A stretch of 64,000 nt of DNA from Candidatus Cloacimonadota bacterium. Lineage in GTDB: Bacteria > Cloacimonadota > Cloacimonadia > Cloacimonadales > Cloacimonadaceae. The stretch's first letter is position 1, and the number at the start of each line of letters is the position of its first letter. Of this stretch, positions 17,488 through 25,279 are shown one piece after another. The stretch covers positions 62,001 to 126,000 of the forward strand of contig JAAYEF010000031.1 in the NCBI GenBank assembly GCA_012728875.1. Direction: 5' to 3'. Below the pieces are notes generated by a model. The model made no database searches, was not told the origin of the DNA, and was given only the letters and a program-made list of their open reading frames with translations. Made by a program: the position numbers and the translations under genes.

Positions 17488-19257
17488 TCATCCTTTGGTG
17501 ATGGCATCAAACTTGCAGACTTTGTAGCACTGTCCGCATTGGATGCACTGGCTTTGGTCGATGAGATGGGGTTTTTTCACATATCCGGAAATGCAATTCA
17601 CCGGGCAGGCACGCGCACAGGCTGTGCAGCCGATGCATTTATCCGGGTTGATTTCAAAGCGCAAAAGAACGGTGCAAACCCCTGCGGGACAGCGTTTATC
17701 GTTGATATGCGCCAGATACTCATCTCTGAAATATTTCAAAGTGGTCAAAACCGGATTCGGTGCGGATTGACCCAGACCGCACAGGGAACCCTTGATGATG
17801 TTTTTTGCCAAATCTTCAAGTTTGTCAAGGTCTTCCGGCACTCCTCTGCCCTCGGTGATGCGGGTGAGAATCTCCAGCATACGCCGCGTTCCGATGCGGC
17901 AGAAGGTGCATTTCCCACAGGATTCGTTTTGGGTGAAATTCAAAAAATAGCGAGCCACGTCCACCATGCAGGTGCCGGTGTCCATCACGACCATGCCTCC
18001 GGAACCCATGATGGCGCCGGTGGCGGTGATGCTGTCATAATCCACAATGGTATCAAGCAGATCCGCCGGCACGCATCCGCCGGAAGGGCCGCCGATCTGC
18101 AGCGCTTTGAAGGGCTTGTCCGTCTTCATGCCTCCGCCAACCTTGTAGATGATATCGCCCAGCGTCATTCCCATGGGGATCTCGATCAAGCCGCTGCCGG
18201 CGATCATTCCCGCCAGTGCAAACACCTTGGTGCCCGGCGATCTCTGTGTTCCCATCTGTCTGAAAGCCTTGGCGCCGTTTTGGATGATCCAGGCGATGTT
18301 CGCCCAGGTTTCCACGTTGTTGATGTTTGTGGGTTTGTCCCAAAGTCCCCTTTCCGCGGGGAAGGGCGGCCTGATGGTGGGCATGCCGCGTTTTCCTTCG
18401 ATGGAGTGGATGAGCGCGGTTTCTTCGCCGCAAACGAAGGCTCCCGCCCCTTCCTTGATGTGGAGCTTGAAGCTGAAGCCGGTACCCAGGATGTTGTTGC
18501 CCAGATAGTTACGCTCCTGAGCGGCTTTGATGGCGGCGTTCAGATGTTTGATGGCAAGCGGATATTCCGCCCGGCAATAGATATAGCCTTCGTCCGAACC
18601 CATCGCATAGGCGCCGATGATCATGCCTTCCAGCACCTTGTGGGGGTCGCCTTCCAGCATGCTGCGGTCCATGAACGCGCCGGGATCGCCTTCGTCAGCG
18701 TTGCAGATCACATATTTTTTATCGCTTTTGGAAGCCGCGCAGAGCGCCCATTTCAAACCGGTGGAAAATCCCGCGCCTCCGCGTCCGCGCAAGCCGGAAT
18801 TTTGGATCTCGTCAATGATGGCCTGGGGCGAAAGCTTCAAAGCTTTGCGCAGGGCTGCATAGCCACCGCGTTCTTCATAGTCCCCGATAGAGAGCGGGTC
18901 GATGATGCCGCAGTTTTGCAGCACAATCCGCTTTTGGTTTGCCATAAGTTCATTGCGGACAGCGGGATGCCGTTCCGCCAAAATGATGTTTGAAGAAGGC
19001 AGTTTCCCGCTTTTATATTCCTGAACCAGGGGCAGGATGTTTTCGGGATTCACGCGCCCCAGGGTAACCTTGCCCAGGTCCAAGCCGCAAAGCTCCACCA
19101 CCGGCTCTTCAAAACACATGCCGTTGCAGGCGGTTTCCGCAAGCCGGAAGGCTCCTGGGTTTTCGCCAAGATATTCCCGCAGTTTGAGATACACGTCTTC
19201 GGCGCCAGCTGCAAGGCCGCAACTGGCAAGCCCAACTTTCACGATCATCTGTTCCAT
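17488..19257 (-). CDS. nuoF: NuoF/HydB-type NADH-binding flavoprotein subunit
   Basis: 589 residues from the ATG at 19257, chosen because GGAGG lies 6 bases upstream. Domains: a thioredoxin-like [2Fe-2S] domain (about 1-95; Cys in GLASCGLAAG and ACNGMC), the FMN/NADH domain (GLRGRGGAGFSTGLKW; CNADEGDPGAFMDR), a SLBB domain, the N3-type [4Fe-4S] site (ESCGKCTFCRIGTRRM) and a C-terminal two-cluster ferredoxin (CIGCTACARACP; CIQCGQCYKVC). This extended form is that of HydB and soluble bifurcating complexes rather than of complex I. It accepts or donates electrons at NAD(H). It lies between the NuoE-like gene, with which it nearly overlaps, and the GltD/NuoG hybrid (4 bases on). Confidence 0.95.
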   Translation of the reverse strand: MEQMIVKVGLASCGLAAGAEDVYLKLREYLGENPGAFRLAETACNGMCFEEPVVELCGLDLGKVTLGRVNPENILPLVQEYKSGKLPSSNIILAERHPAVRNELMANQKRIVLQNCGIIDPLSIGDYEERGGYAALRKALKLSPQAIIDEIQNSGLRGRGGAGFSTGLKWALCAASKSDKKYVICNADEGDPGAFMDRSMLEGDPHKVLEGMIIGAYAMGSDEGYIYCRAEYPLAIKHLNAAIKAAQERNYLGNNILGTGFSFKLHIKEGAGAFVCGEETALIHSIEGKRGMPTIRPPFPAERGLWDKPTNINNVETWANIAWIIQNGAKAFRQMGTQRSPGTKVFALAGMIAGSGLIEIPMGMTLGDIIYKVGGGMKTDKPFKALQIGGPSGGCVPADLLDTIVDYDSITATGAIMGSGGMVVMDTGTCMVDVARYFLNFTQNESCGKCTFCRIGTRRMLEILTRITEGRGVPEDLDKLEDLAKNIIKGSLCGLGQSAPNPVLTTLKYFRDEYLAHINDKRCPAGVCTVLLRFEINPDKCIGCTACARACPVNCISGYVKKPHLIDQSQCIQCGQCYKVCKFDAITKG

Positions 19258-19258
19258 C

Positions 19259-19735
19259 TCAAACCTCCGCATCCCTGAAGCGATCCAAAATGCCGGCGAT
19301 CATCTGGGGTTTCAGCTTGCCGAAGGTTTGGTCGTCCACCATGATGACAGGCGCCAGCGAACAGCAGCCCAGGCAGGCCACTTCCACCACGGTGAACTGC
19401 ATGTCCGGGGTGGTGGTTTCGCCGGCTTCCAAGCCCAGGTTTTCCAGAAGCGCAGCCTTGATCCCATTGGCGTCCGAAACATGGCAGGCGGTGCCTTTGC
19501 AGATGCGGACGATGTGCTTTCCCTGGGGCTGCAGCCGAAAGATCGAATAAAAGGTCGCCACACCGTAAATCTCGGCGGCGGGGATGCCCAGTTCATCGGA
19601 AATATATTGCAGAACAGGGCGGGAAAGATAGCCGTCAAGTTCTTGCACAGCCTGTAAAAGCGGTATCAGCGCTCCCTCTTTTTCCCGGTGGACCGAAATC
19701 AGGTGATCCAGCCTGCTGAAATCCTGTTCCATCAA
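19259..19735 (-). CDS. nuoE: NuoE/HydC-type [2Fe-2S] subunit
   Basis: 158 residues, the usual length of NuoE/HydC. An N-terminal helical bundle (LISVHREKEGALIPLLQAVQ, YGVATFYSIF) precedes a thioredoxin-like fold with the four cluster cysteines in ICKGTACHV and CLGCC. It passes electrons within the NuoF/GltD-NuoG-type complex. It is the promoter-proximal gene of the three-gene minus-strand operon; the roughly 400 bases upstream separate it from the divergently transcribed recQ-like gene. Confidence 0.95.
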   Translation of the reverse strand: MMEQDFSRLDHLISVHREKEGALIPLLQAVQELDGYLSRPVLQYISDELGIPAAEIYGVATFYSIFRLQPQGKHIVRICKGTACHVSDANGIKAALLENLGLEAGETTTPDMQFTVVEVACLGCCSLAPVIMVDDQTFGKLKPQMIAGILDRFRDAEV

Positions 19736-20136
19736 GGCTCCTTGTGAGTTTAACTGTCACGCTGCAAGAAGTTACGCCTCTTTTCAAGCGTGAAAGAACA
19801 TAATTTTTGCCCTGTGCTCTTTGTCAAACAAAATGTGGCTGAGCGGTGTTTGGCTAAAATTGACTGCTCAAACTAGAGTGAGAATATGTCTGCCAAAATG
19901 CAATCTTGAAGGCAAAAAATATCTGTGCTACCGATAAAAATACTTGACTTGAAAAGCAAACTTGAAAGCATGTTAAAAAATGTGTTAGACGTATTTGAAG
20001 CAATGGAAAAGACGACAATTGACATGGTTAACAATATGCACTGTACTAAATTGCAACTTTTTATCAAAACAGATATCTAAAAATGAGCGCAATAGAAAAA
20101 CAGAACAAAGCAAGGCAAAAATAGTTTGGAACACTC
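19736..20136. other. Intergenic region between redox operon and recQ-like gene
   Basis: About 400 AT-rich bases that must hold divergent promoters. No convincing sigma-70 pair was found. On the plus strand a short frame ending at 20080 could encode 37 codons (ATG 19970) or 52 codons (GTG 19925); its translation is amphipathic and Leu/Lys/Val-rich (LKSKLESMLKNVLDVFEAME), reminiscent of a small regulator or antitoxin, but there is no ribosome site and no recognised family. The change to AT-rich sequence begins here. Confidence 0.4.
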
Positions 20137-22164
20137 ATGAATATCGAACTAAGTAGGGAAGCAGCAGAGAAGCTGTTAAAACAAAAATTCGGTTTGGACA
20201 ATTTCTATGACGATCAATGGGAAGCCATTTCCCGGATTTTGAAGGGCGAAAGACTGCTGCTGATTCAAAGAACAGGCTACGGAAAGTCCCTGTGTTTTCA
20301 ATTTCCTGCAATTTTGTTTGAGGGCTTGACCGTGGTTTTCTCCCCCCTCATCGCATTGATGCGAGACCAAGTTAACAAACTGCAATCATTGGGCATACCC
20401 GCTAAAAGCATACACAGCAATCAGGGTGAAGAAGAGAATCTCAAAGCGATTGAGGAAGCCAAACAAGGGTTGCTGAAAATCCTTTATATTGCGCCGGAGA
20501 GACAAGATAACATGATTTGGCTGGAAGAGGTGCGGCAGATGAAGCTTTCCATGGTGGTGGTGGACGAAGCGCACTGCATTTCAATGTGGGGACATGATTT
20601 TCGACCCGCATACAGGAGGATCATCAATCTCGTAAACCTGTTGGCTGACAGTTTGCCGGTGCTTGCAACCACTGCAACTGCCACAACAAGGGTTGAGCAG
20701 GATGTTGCTTCCCAGATAGCTGGAGATCTGAAAGTGATCCGTGGAAATATGCTCAGGGAGAATCTGCGCTTATATGTCGTCAAAGTCAGGTCGGAAAAGC
20801 AAAAACTGATTTGGCTCGCCCGGAATATCAAGCAACTGCCAGGAACTGGTATCATATACACAGGAACGGTGGTTGAAACCGAAATGATAAGCAGGTGGTT
20901 TGATTTTCTTAACGTTTCTTCCAGATTCTACAATGGCAAGCTGGACAAAGATACCAGAACTGAGGTTGAACAAGGCCTGCTCAACAACTCATGGAAGTGC
21001 GTGGTTTCAACAAACGCGCTGGGCATGGGCATCGATAAACCGGATCTCAGATTCATCATTCACACTCAGTTTCCTCCGTCTCCGGTTCACTATTATCAGG
21101 AAATAGGTCGTGCCGGCAGAGATGGCTTGCCCACTGATATCATTTTATTATACAATCCCAAAGATAAAGACCTGCCGGAAGCATTTATTGAAGGAGCCAA
21201 AGCTTCCCCGGAAAAATACCGCAGACTGATAGGTGAAATAAAATATAAATCGCTTGGTGAGAGAGAGTTAATTAAAATTACAAATTTCAGACAAAAAGAA
21301 ATCGATAATATCTGTGCAGACCTGATCGACCAAGGTGTCATCAGGGAAGTGCACTCCTACAAATATAGGAAATATGAGTTCATTCCAAATTCCAAGCCGT
21401 TTGACCCCGGTTTTTACGATCGGATACGTTCGGCAAAAACTGAGGAACTGGATGCGATGATAGAATATGCAAAAACCAGGCAGTCGCGCATGTCTTTTCT
21501 GTGTGAGCATCTGGGAGACCCAACGCAAAGAGAATTCACCAATTGTGACAATACCGGTTTGAAAAAACGGCGGTACAAGCCTAGTTGGGAATTGTCAAAA
21601 AAGTTGAAAAGATTTCAGTTCAGCTACTTTCCTGAACTCAAGGTACAATCTGCGGAATCAAATCTCGTCGATGGAGTTGCCGGGTCATATTATGGCGTCT
21701 CACATGTCGGTTCAGCAATTCACAGATGCAAGTATGCAAATGGTGGGGATTTCCCGGATTTTCTCATCTCTCTCATGGTCAAGGCTTTCAATTCCAAATT
21801 CCGGAAAAATATGTTTGACCTCATTCTATACGTTCCTCCCACCATATCCGGGGACTTAGTTCGCAACTTGGCGCTCAAAGTGTCAAAGATTTTAAAAATC
21901 CCCATTTCTCATGATCTGATAAAAACCCGTCACACGCAAAAGCAAAAGATATTTGAAAACACTCTGCTCAAATCAGAAAATGTTTCCGGTGCATTTTCAG
22001 TTAAGGATCCACAATCAATCGAAGGGAAAAGGATTTTGTTGATCGACGATATCTTTGACAGTGGATGCACCATACAGGAAATTGGCAAATATCTGTCTCG
22101 TCAAGGGGCATCAAAAATTGCGCCGCTTGTGTTGGCTAAAACAGTGGGCGGAGATAAGTTATGA
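20137..22164 (+). CDS. RecQ-type helicase fused to a ComF-type phosphoribosyltransferase
   Basis: 675 residues. The helicase has the RecQ motif 0 region (FYDDQWEAI), Walker A QRTGYGKSLCFQ (Lys50), DEAH (143-146) followed by the RecQ aromatic loop CISMWGHDFRPAY, TTATATTRV, GMGIDKPDLRFIIH and QEIGRAGRDG. The RecQ zinc site is decayed: Cys456 and Cys470 remain but the other two positions are Phe467 and Thr473, and there is no HRDC domain. The C-terminal 150-200 residues form a type I phosphoribosyltransferase with the PRPP loop ILLIDDIFDSGCT (633-645), as in ComFC. Codons are rich in A/T compared with neighbours. The ribosome site is weak. A DprA-like gene follows after 30 bases. A DNA-processing or defence role is inferred. 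Confidence 0.9.
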   Translation: MNIELSREAAEKLLKQKFGLDNFYDDQWEAISRILKGERLLLIQRTGYGKSLCFQFPAILFEGLTVVFSPLIALMRDQVNKLQSLGIPAKSIHSNQGEEENLKAIEEAKQGLLKILYIAPERQDNMIWLEEVRQMKLSMVVVDEAHCISMWGHDFRPAYRRIINLVNLLADSLPVLATTATATTRVEQDVASQIAGDLKVIRGNMLRENLRLYVVKVRSEKQKLIWLARNIKQLPGTGIIYTGTVVETEMISRWFDFLNVSSRFYNGKLDKDTRTEVEQGLLNNSWKCVVSTNALGMGIDKPDLRFIIHTQFPPSPVHYYQEIGRAGRDGLPTDIILLYNPKDKDLPEAFIEGAKASPEKYRRLIGEIKYKSLGERELIKITNFRQKEIDNICADLIDQGVIREVHSYKYRKYEFIPNSKPFDPGFYDRIRSAKTEELDAMIEYAKTRQSRMSFLCEHLGDPTQREFTNCDNTGLKKRRYKPSWELSKKLKRFQFSYFPELKVQSAESNLVDGVAGSYYGVSHVGSAIHRCKYANGGDFPDFLISLMVKAFNSKFRKNMFDLILYVPPTISGDLVRNLALKVSKILKIPISHDLIKTRHTQKQKIFENTLLKSENVSGAFSVKDPQSIEGKRILLIDDIFDSGCTIQEIGKYLSRQGASKIAPLVLAKTVGGDKL

Positions 22165-22194
22165 TACAGACGAAGGTAAAAAAGGATTGAGAAA

Positions 22195-23316
22195 ATGCTA
22201 CACGATGCCGCATATTTCATCACAATTTCTCACTTAAACCAGTGGACCAATGCTCAAATTAACGACCTGATCACTCAAATATACCATGAAAACAAATCAG
22301 ATCTTCGAGAGTTTTTCAGCCTCAGCGAAGATGATTGGAAAAACCTCTATAACATCGATGAAAAGAAATTGGCTTCCCTGCGCGAAGCAAAGGAGCAAAT
22401 CGTAAACAATTCACTCCTGGCTGAAACCCTTATGAAACAAGGTTTTGAGCTGATTCCACTTTTATCGCCAGATTATTCTGAAACCTTGAAAGACAACCTG
22501 AAAAGCAACACACCACCGTTGCTATACGTCAAGGGCAATAAACAGCTTCTATTGGATGATTCCGTTGCCATCGTCGGTTCCAGGGATGCCAGCGCTAATG
22601 GCTTGAAGTTCACCGAAAACGTGGCAAAAAAAGCCACTGAAAACTATCAAGCCATCGTGAGCGGTTTTGCCAAGGGCATCGACAGGGCGGCTCTGGATTT
22701 CACCTTGAAATACATTGGACACAGCATCATTGTCCTTCCTCAGGGCGTTTTGACATTTGCTTCGGGTTACAAGACCTATTATAGTCAAATAGTTGAAGGA
22801 GATGTGCTTGTGCTGAGCACCTTCCATCCCCAAGCACCCTGGAACGTGAAACTGGCGATGGCGAGAAACCCGATTATCTATGGCTTGGCAAAGGAAATAT
22901 ACGTTGCAGATTCGGCAGAAAAGGGAGGGACTTGGAATGGTGTGAAAGATGGTCTTCGCAAGGGGCGTACAATTTTTGTGCGAAGACCTGAAGAACATGA
23001 AATCAATGCAAACAATCTGTTGATCGATATGGGCGCTCAGGCAGTTGATATATTTGGAAATCCAGAAAGCCTGCAAGTGCCGGAAAGCTTGGCTGAACCT
23101 CTGCCCAACAAGGAAGAACTCAAGGATAAGATTCTGAAACTGCTGAAAAATTCTGCTCTCACAGCTAAGGACGTATGCGAGCAGCTTGGGTCGGAGATGA
23201 CTCCACAGATGATGGGCAAAATGCTCAGCAATATGAAGGACGTGGAGAAAAAGAAAACTGGAAAAGTTGTAAAATACAGCGTTAAACAGCGACACGAATT
23301 ATTTGATATGTCATGA
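22195..23316 (+). CDS. Divergent DprA/Smf-family DNA-processing protein
   Basis: 373 residues with AAGGA upstream of the ATG. A helical N-terminal region (1-110) precedes the DprA Rossmann domain: VAIVGSRDAS (124-133), VSGFAKGIDRAA (155-166), then SIIVLPQG, and a degenerate form of the FPxRNRIIAGL motif (LAMARNPIIYGLAK). The last 60 residues look like a winged helix (TAKDVCEQLGSEMTPQMMGK). True DprA loads RecA on incoming single strands during transformation; this copy is distant from the consensus. It is AT-rich like its upstream RecQ-phosphoribosyltransferase partner, with which it forms a two-gene operon. No terminator was seen after it. Confidence 0.88.
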   Translation: MLHDAAYFITISHLNQWTNAQINDLITQIYHENKSDLREFFSLSEDDWKNLYNIDEKKLASLREAKEQIVNNSLLAETLMKQGFELIPLLSPDYSETLKDNLKSNTPPLLYVKGNKQLLLDDSVAIVGSRDASANGLKFTENVAKKATENYQAIVSGFAKGIDRAALDFTLKYIGHSIIVLPQGVLTFASGYKTYYSQIVEGDVLVLSTFHPQAPWNVKLAMARNPIIYGLAKEIYVADSAEKGGTWNGVKDGLRKGRTIFVRRPEEHEINANNLLIDMGAQAVDIFGNPESLQVPESLAEPLPNKEELKDKILKLLKNSALTAKDVCEQLGSEMTPQMMGKMLSNMKDVEKKKTGKVVKYSVKQRHELFDMS

Positions 23317-23755
23317 TGGTAACCGAATAGCTCAATCTGGCTCCATTTACATTGTGAACCATTTGTCAGCGATAATGTGCCGATCCATTTTTGACTTTCA
23401 TTTTCATAATGAATGCCCCCTTATATTAACGTAGGAGGCTTCCTTGATCTGCTCAGATTTTGTCCAATATCCGTCGTCATAAGGCACCCCAGAAAAAGGC
23501 GGGTATTCCACGAGTATCAGACAGGTAATTGGTTGGAGAGACTCAAGGGTGAAGGGAAAGCACGCAGCCCAAGCCTGAGAGTTGGAAAGTTAAGCAGATA
23601 GGAAGTGACAAAGTAACAGAGTGATGGGATTAGTAAAAACTAAAACACAACAAAGCCAAAACCGATATTTTGCTTGACACAAAAACGATAGGCATCACGA
23701 TGTCTACATTATTTTTGCAATAGATACCAAATCAAAGAATAATAATGGGGGATGA
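23317..23755. other. Intergenic region at the right edge of the AT-rich island
   Basis: About 440 bases. A 62-codon frame at 23413-23601 has no ribosome site and no recognisable similarity, so I do not call it a gene. No inverted or direct repeat matching the left edge of the island was found by eye. TTGACA near 23673 could be part of a promoter for the downstream exported protein, but no good -10 lies at normal distance. GGGGGAT before the ATG at 23756 is the ribosome site. Confidence 0.4.
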
Positions 23756-25117
23756 ATGAAAAAACTTGCATTGGTTTTCGTTGGCGTCCTGCTTCTGGGC
23801 ATGGTCGTTCCCGCGATGGCGGAAACACTCCATGTCGGAGCGGGCACCGGCACACAGAGTTTTCCTCTGGGGAATACCTTCGTCTATCAAAAAGGCCAAA
23901 CTCCGGTGTACTACACCTACAGCCTGCATCTGAACGCCAGCGACGGCGGGTCCTACGTCTTCACCGGACCCATGGATGGCAGCACCGGAATTCCCATGAG
24001 CACTGGACCGCTGGAGGAAGACTTCAACCCCTTCATCGGCACCTACACCATTGCGGAAGAAGCCCCTGAGGGCTTTTTCTGGGTGAATGAGACCGTGGAA
24101 ATCGGCGCTGATGATTTTGAAGAAGACCCAGCTGCCGCCAACTGCTTCAGTGCCAGTGGCGTGTTTGAACTCCAGCAAATCTTTACCTGGCCTCTGAAGG
24201 CTGTGATAATGCAAATGCCCGTGGAGCTGTGGCAGAAAAATTCTCAGATACAAAACCAGAGAAAGTCCTCACATACTCCCCTCGCAGGCGCCACGGTTTG
24301 GTTTGACGATGGCAGCGGCCCCGTGGAAGTTGGCAGCACCGATGCTGAAGGCAGATATGTTTTCACCAGCCAGCCTGGCAACAATCTCTATCCCGGTGCG
24401 GGTTTCTATTTTATGACCGAACCCGGATTTTTTTTCTGGAACCCAGAATATTTGGTAATGAGCGTCATGTATCTGAATGAAGATCTCGACGAAAGCATTT
24501 TCGTGGCTTGGAGCCCCACTCCGCCGTTTTTGCTCTCCTTCACCGCGCTCAGCGGCGAAAACCATGTGCAAATCAAGTGGGCTACCCTCTACGAAAACGA
24601 CCTCTTGGGCTGGTGCGTCCATCGTTCGGAACAAAACAACCATCTGGATGCGCAAAACATTACCCCAGATATGATTCCGGCTACAAACAGCAGCCAAATG
24701 CAGTTTTACAGCCTCACAGATACAGAGATTGAGCCCGGCGGCATCTACTATTACTGGTTGGAATGCGTGGAAGCCGCTTCCAGCAACTTCTATGGGCCGG
24801 TCAGCGTCACAGTGGAAGGCGAAGTCCCCGGGATTTATCCCAGCCTCAGCCAGCTTAAAAACGCCTGGCCCAATCCCTTCAAATCCCAGACCGGCACCAC
24901 CATCGGCGTGGATATTAAGGAAGGCGAAACCGGAAGCCTCACCATCTATAATGTCCAGGGACAAGCGCTGAAAACATACGAACTTGCCGCCGGCAGCCAT
25001 GAGCTTGTTTGGAACGGATTGGATGGCAATGGCAAAGCCTGTGGCAGCGGCGTGTATTTCTATAAACTCATCACGCCCAGCCTCAATCAAAGCAAAAAGA
25101 TGGTCATCATCAAATAG
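23756..25117 (+). CDS. Exported protein with type IX secretion sorting domain; internal frame oddity
   Basis: 453 residues as read. A signal peptide (MKKLALVFVGVLLLGMVVPAMA) is followed by carboxypeptidase-regulatory or SdrD-like beta segments (LAGATVWFDDGSGPVEVGST, AEGRYVFTSQPG), a fibronectin-like region, and the C-terminal Por sorting domain (NAWPNPFKSQTGTTIGV, IYNVQGQALKTYE, SGVYFYKLI, KKMVIIK). It would cross the outer membrane by T9SS and be anchored outside. Between about 24,172 and 24,283 the reading frame gives an odd, hydrophobic and Gln-rich stretch, while the frame one base over reads like normal protein; two compensating single-base indels in C runs would explain this. Substrate or role unknown. 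Confidence 0.85.
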   Translation: MKKLALVFVGVLLLGMVVPAMAETLHVGAGTGTQSFPLGNTFVYQKGQTPVYYTYSLHLNASDGGSYVFTGPMDGSTGIPMSTGPLEEDFNPFIGTYTIAEEAPEGFFWVNETVEIGADDFEEDPAAANCFSASGVFELQQIFTWPLKAVIMQMPVELWQKNSQIQNQRKSSHTPLAGATVWFDDGSGPVEVGSTDAEGRYVFTSQPGNNLYPGAGFYFMTEPGFFFWNPEYLVMSVMYLNEDLDESIFVAWSPTPPFLLSFTALSGENHVQIKWATLYENDLLGWCVHRSEQNNHLDAQNITPDMIPATNSSQMQFYSLTDTEIEPGGIYYYWLECVEAASSNFYGPVSVTVEGEVPGIYPSLSQLKNAWPNPFKSQTGTTIGVDIKEGETGSLTIYNVQGQALKTYELAAGSHELVWNGLDGNGKACGSGVYFYKLITPSLNQSKKMVIIK

Positions 25118-25140
25118 GATGTCTGACCTTTAATCCATAG

Positions 25141-25169
25141 AGCCCTGGATTTCCCCGGGGCTTTTTTTT
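25141..25169 (+). terminator. Probable rho-independent terminator
   Basis: AGCCC (25141-25145) pairs with GGGCT (25158-25162) around a 12-base loop and runs into eight T residues (25162-25169), 23 bases after the stop of the exported protein. The stem is short but GC-rich. Confidence 0.7.
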
Positions 25170-25279
25170 GGTTCACACAAGTGGTTTGACAAAAAAGCGC
25201 CACTGAAAAAGCTTGAACAAAATTTGGCTCGAGATTTCAGGCTGCTTTTGGCCTTTACGAGCCCACCAAGAGGAAACAC

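Noticed and set aside
17233-18993. 586-codon plus-strand frame over the NuoF-like gene
   Set aside because: It is antisense to a gene with clear Fe-S and FMN motifs; its translation is His/Ala/Gly-rich with no domain, as expected of a shadow frame.
23413-23601. 62-codon frame right of the DprA-like gene
   Set aside because: No ribosome site, no recognisable domain; probably intergenic.
19736-23755. Search for attachment-site direct repeats flanking the AT-rich island
   Set aside because: No convincing matching repeats, tRNA gene or integrase was seen at the two edges, so I do not call it an integrated element.
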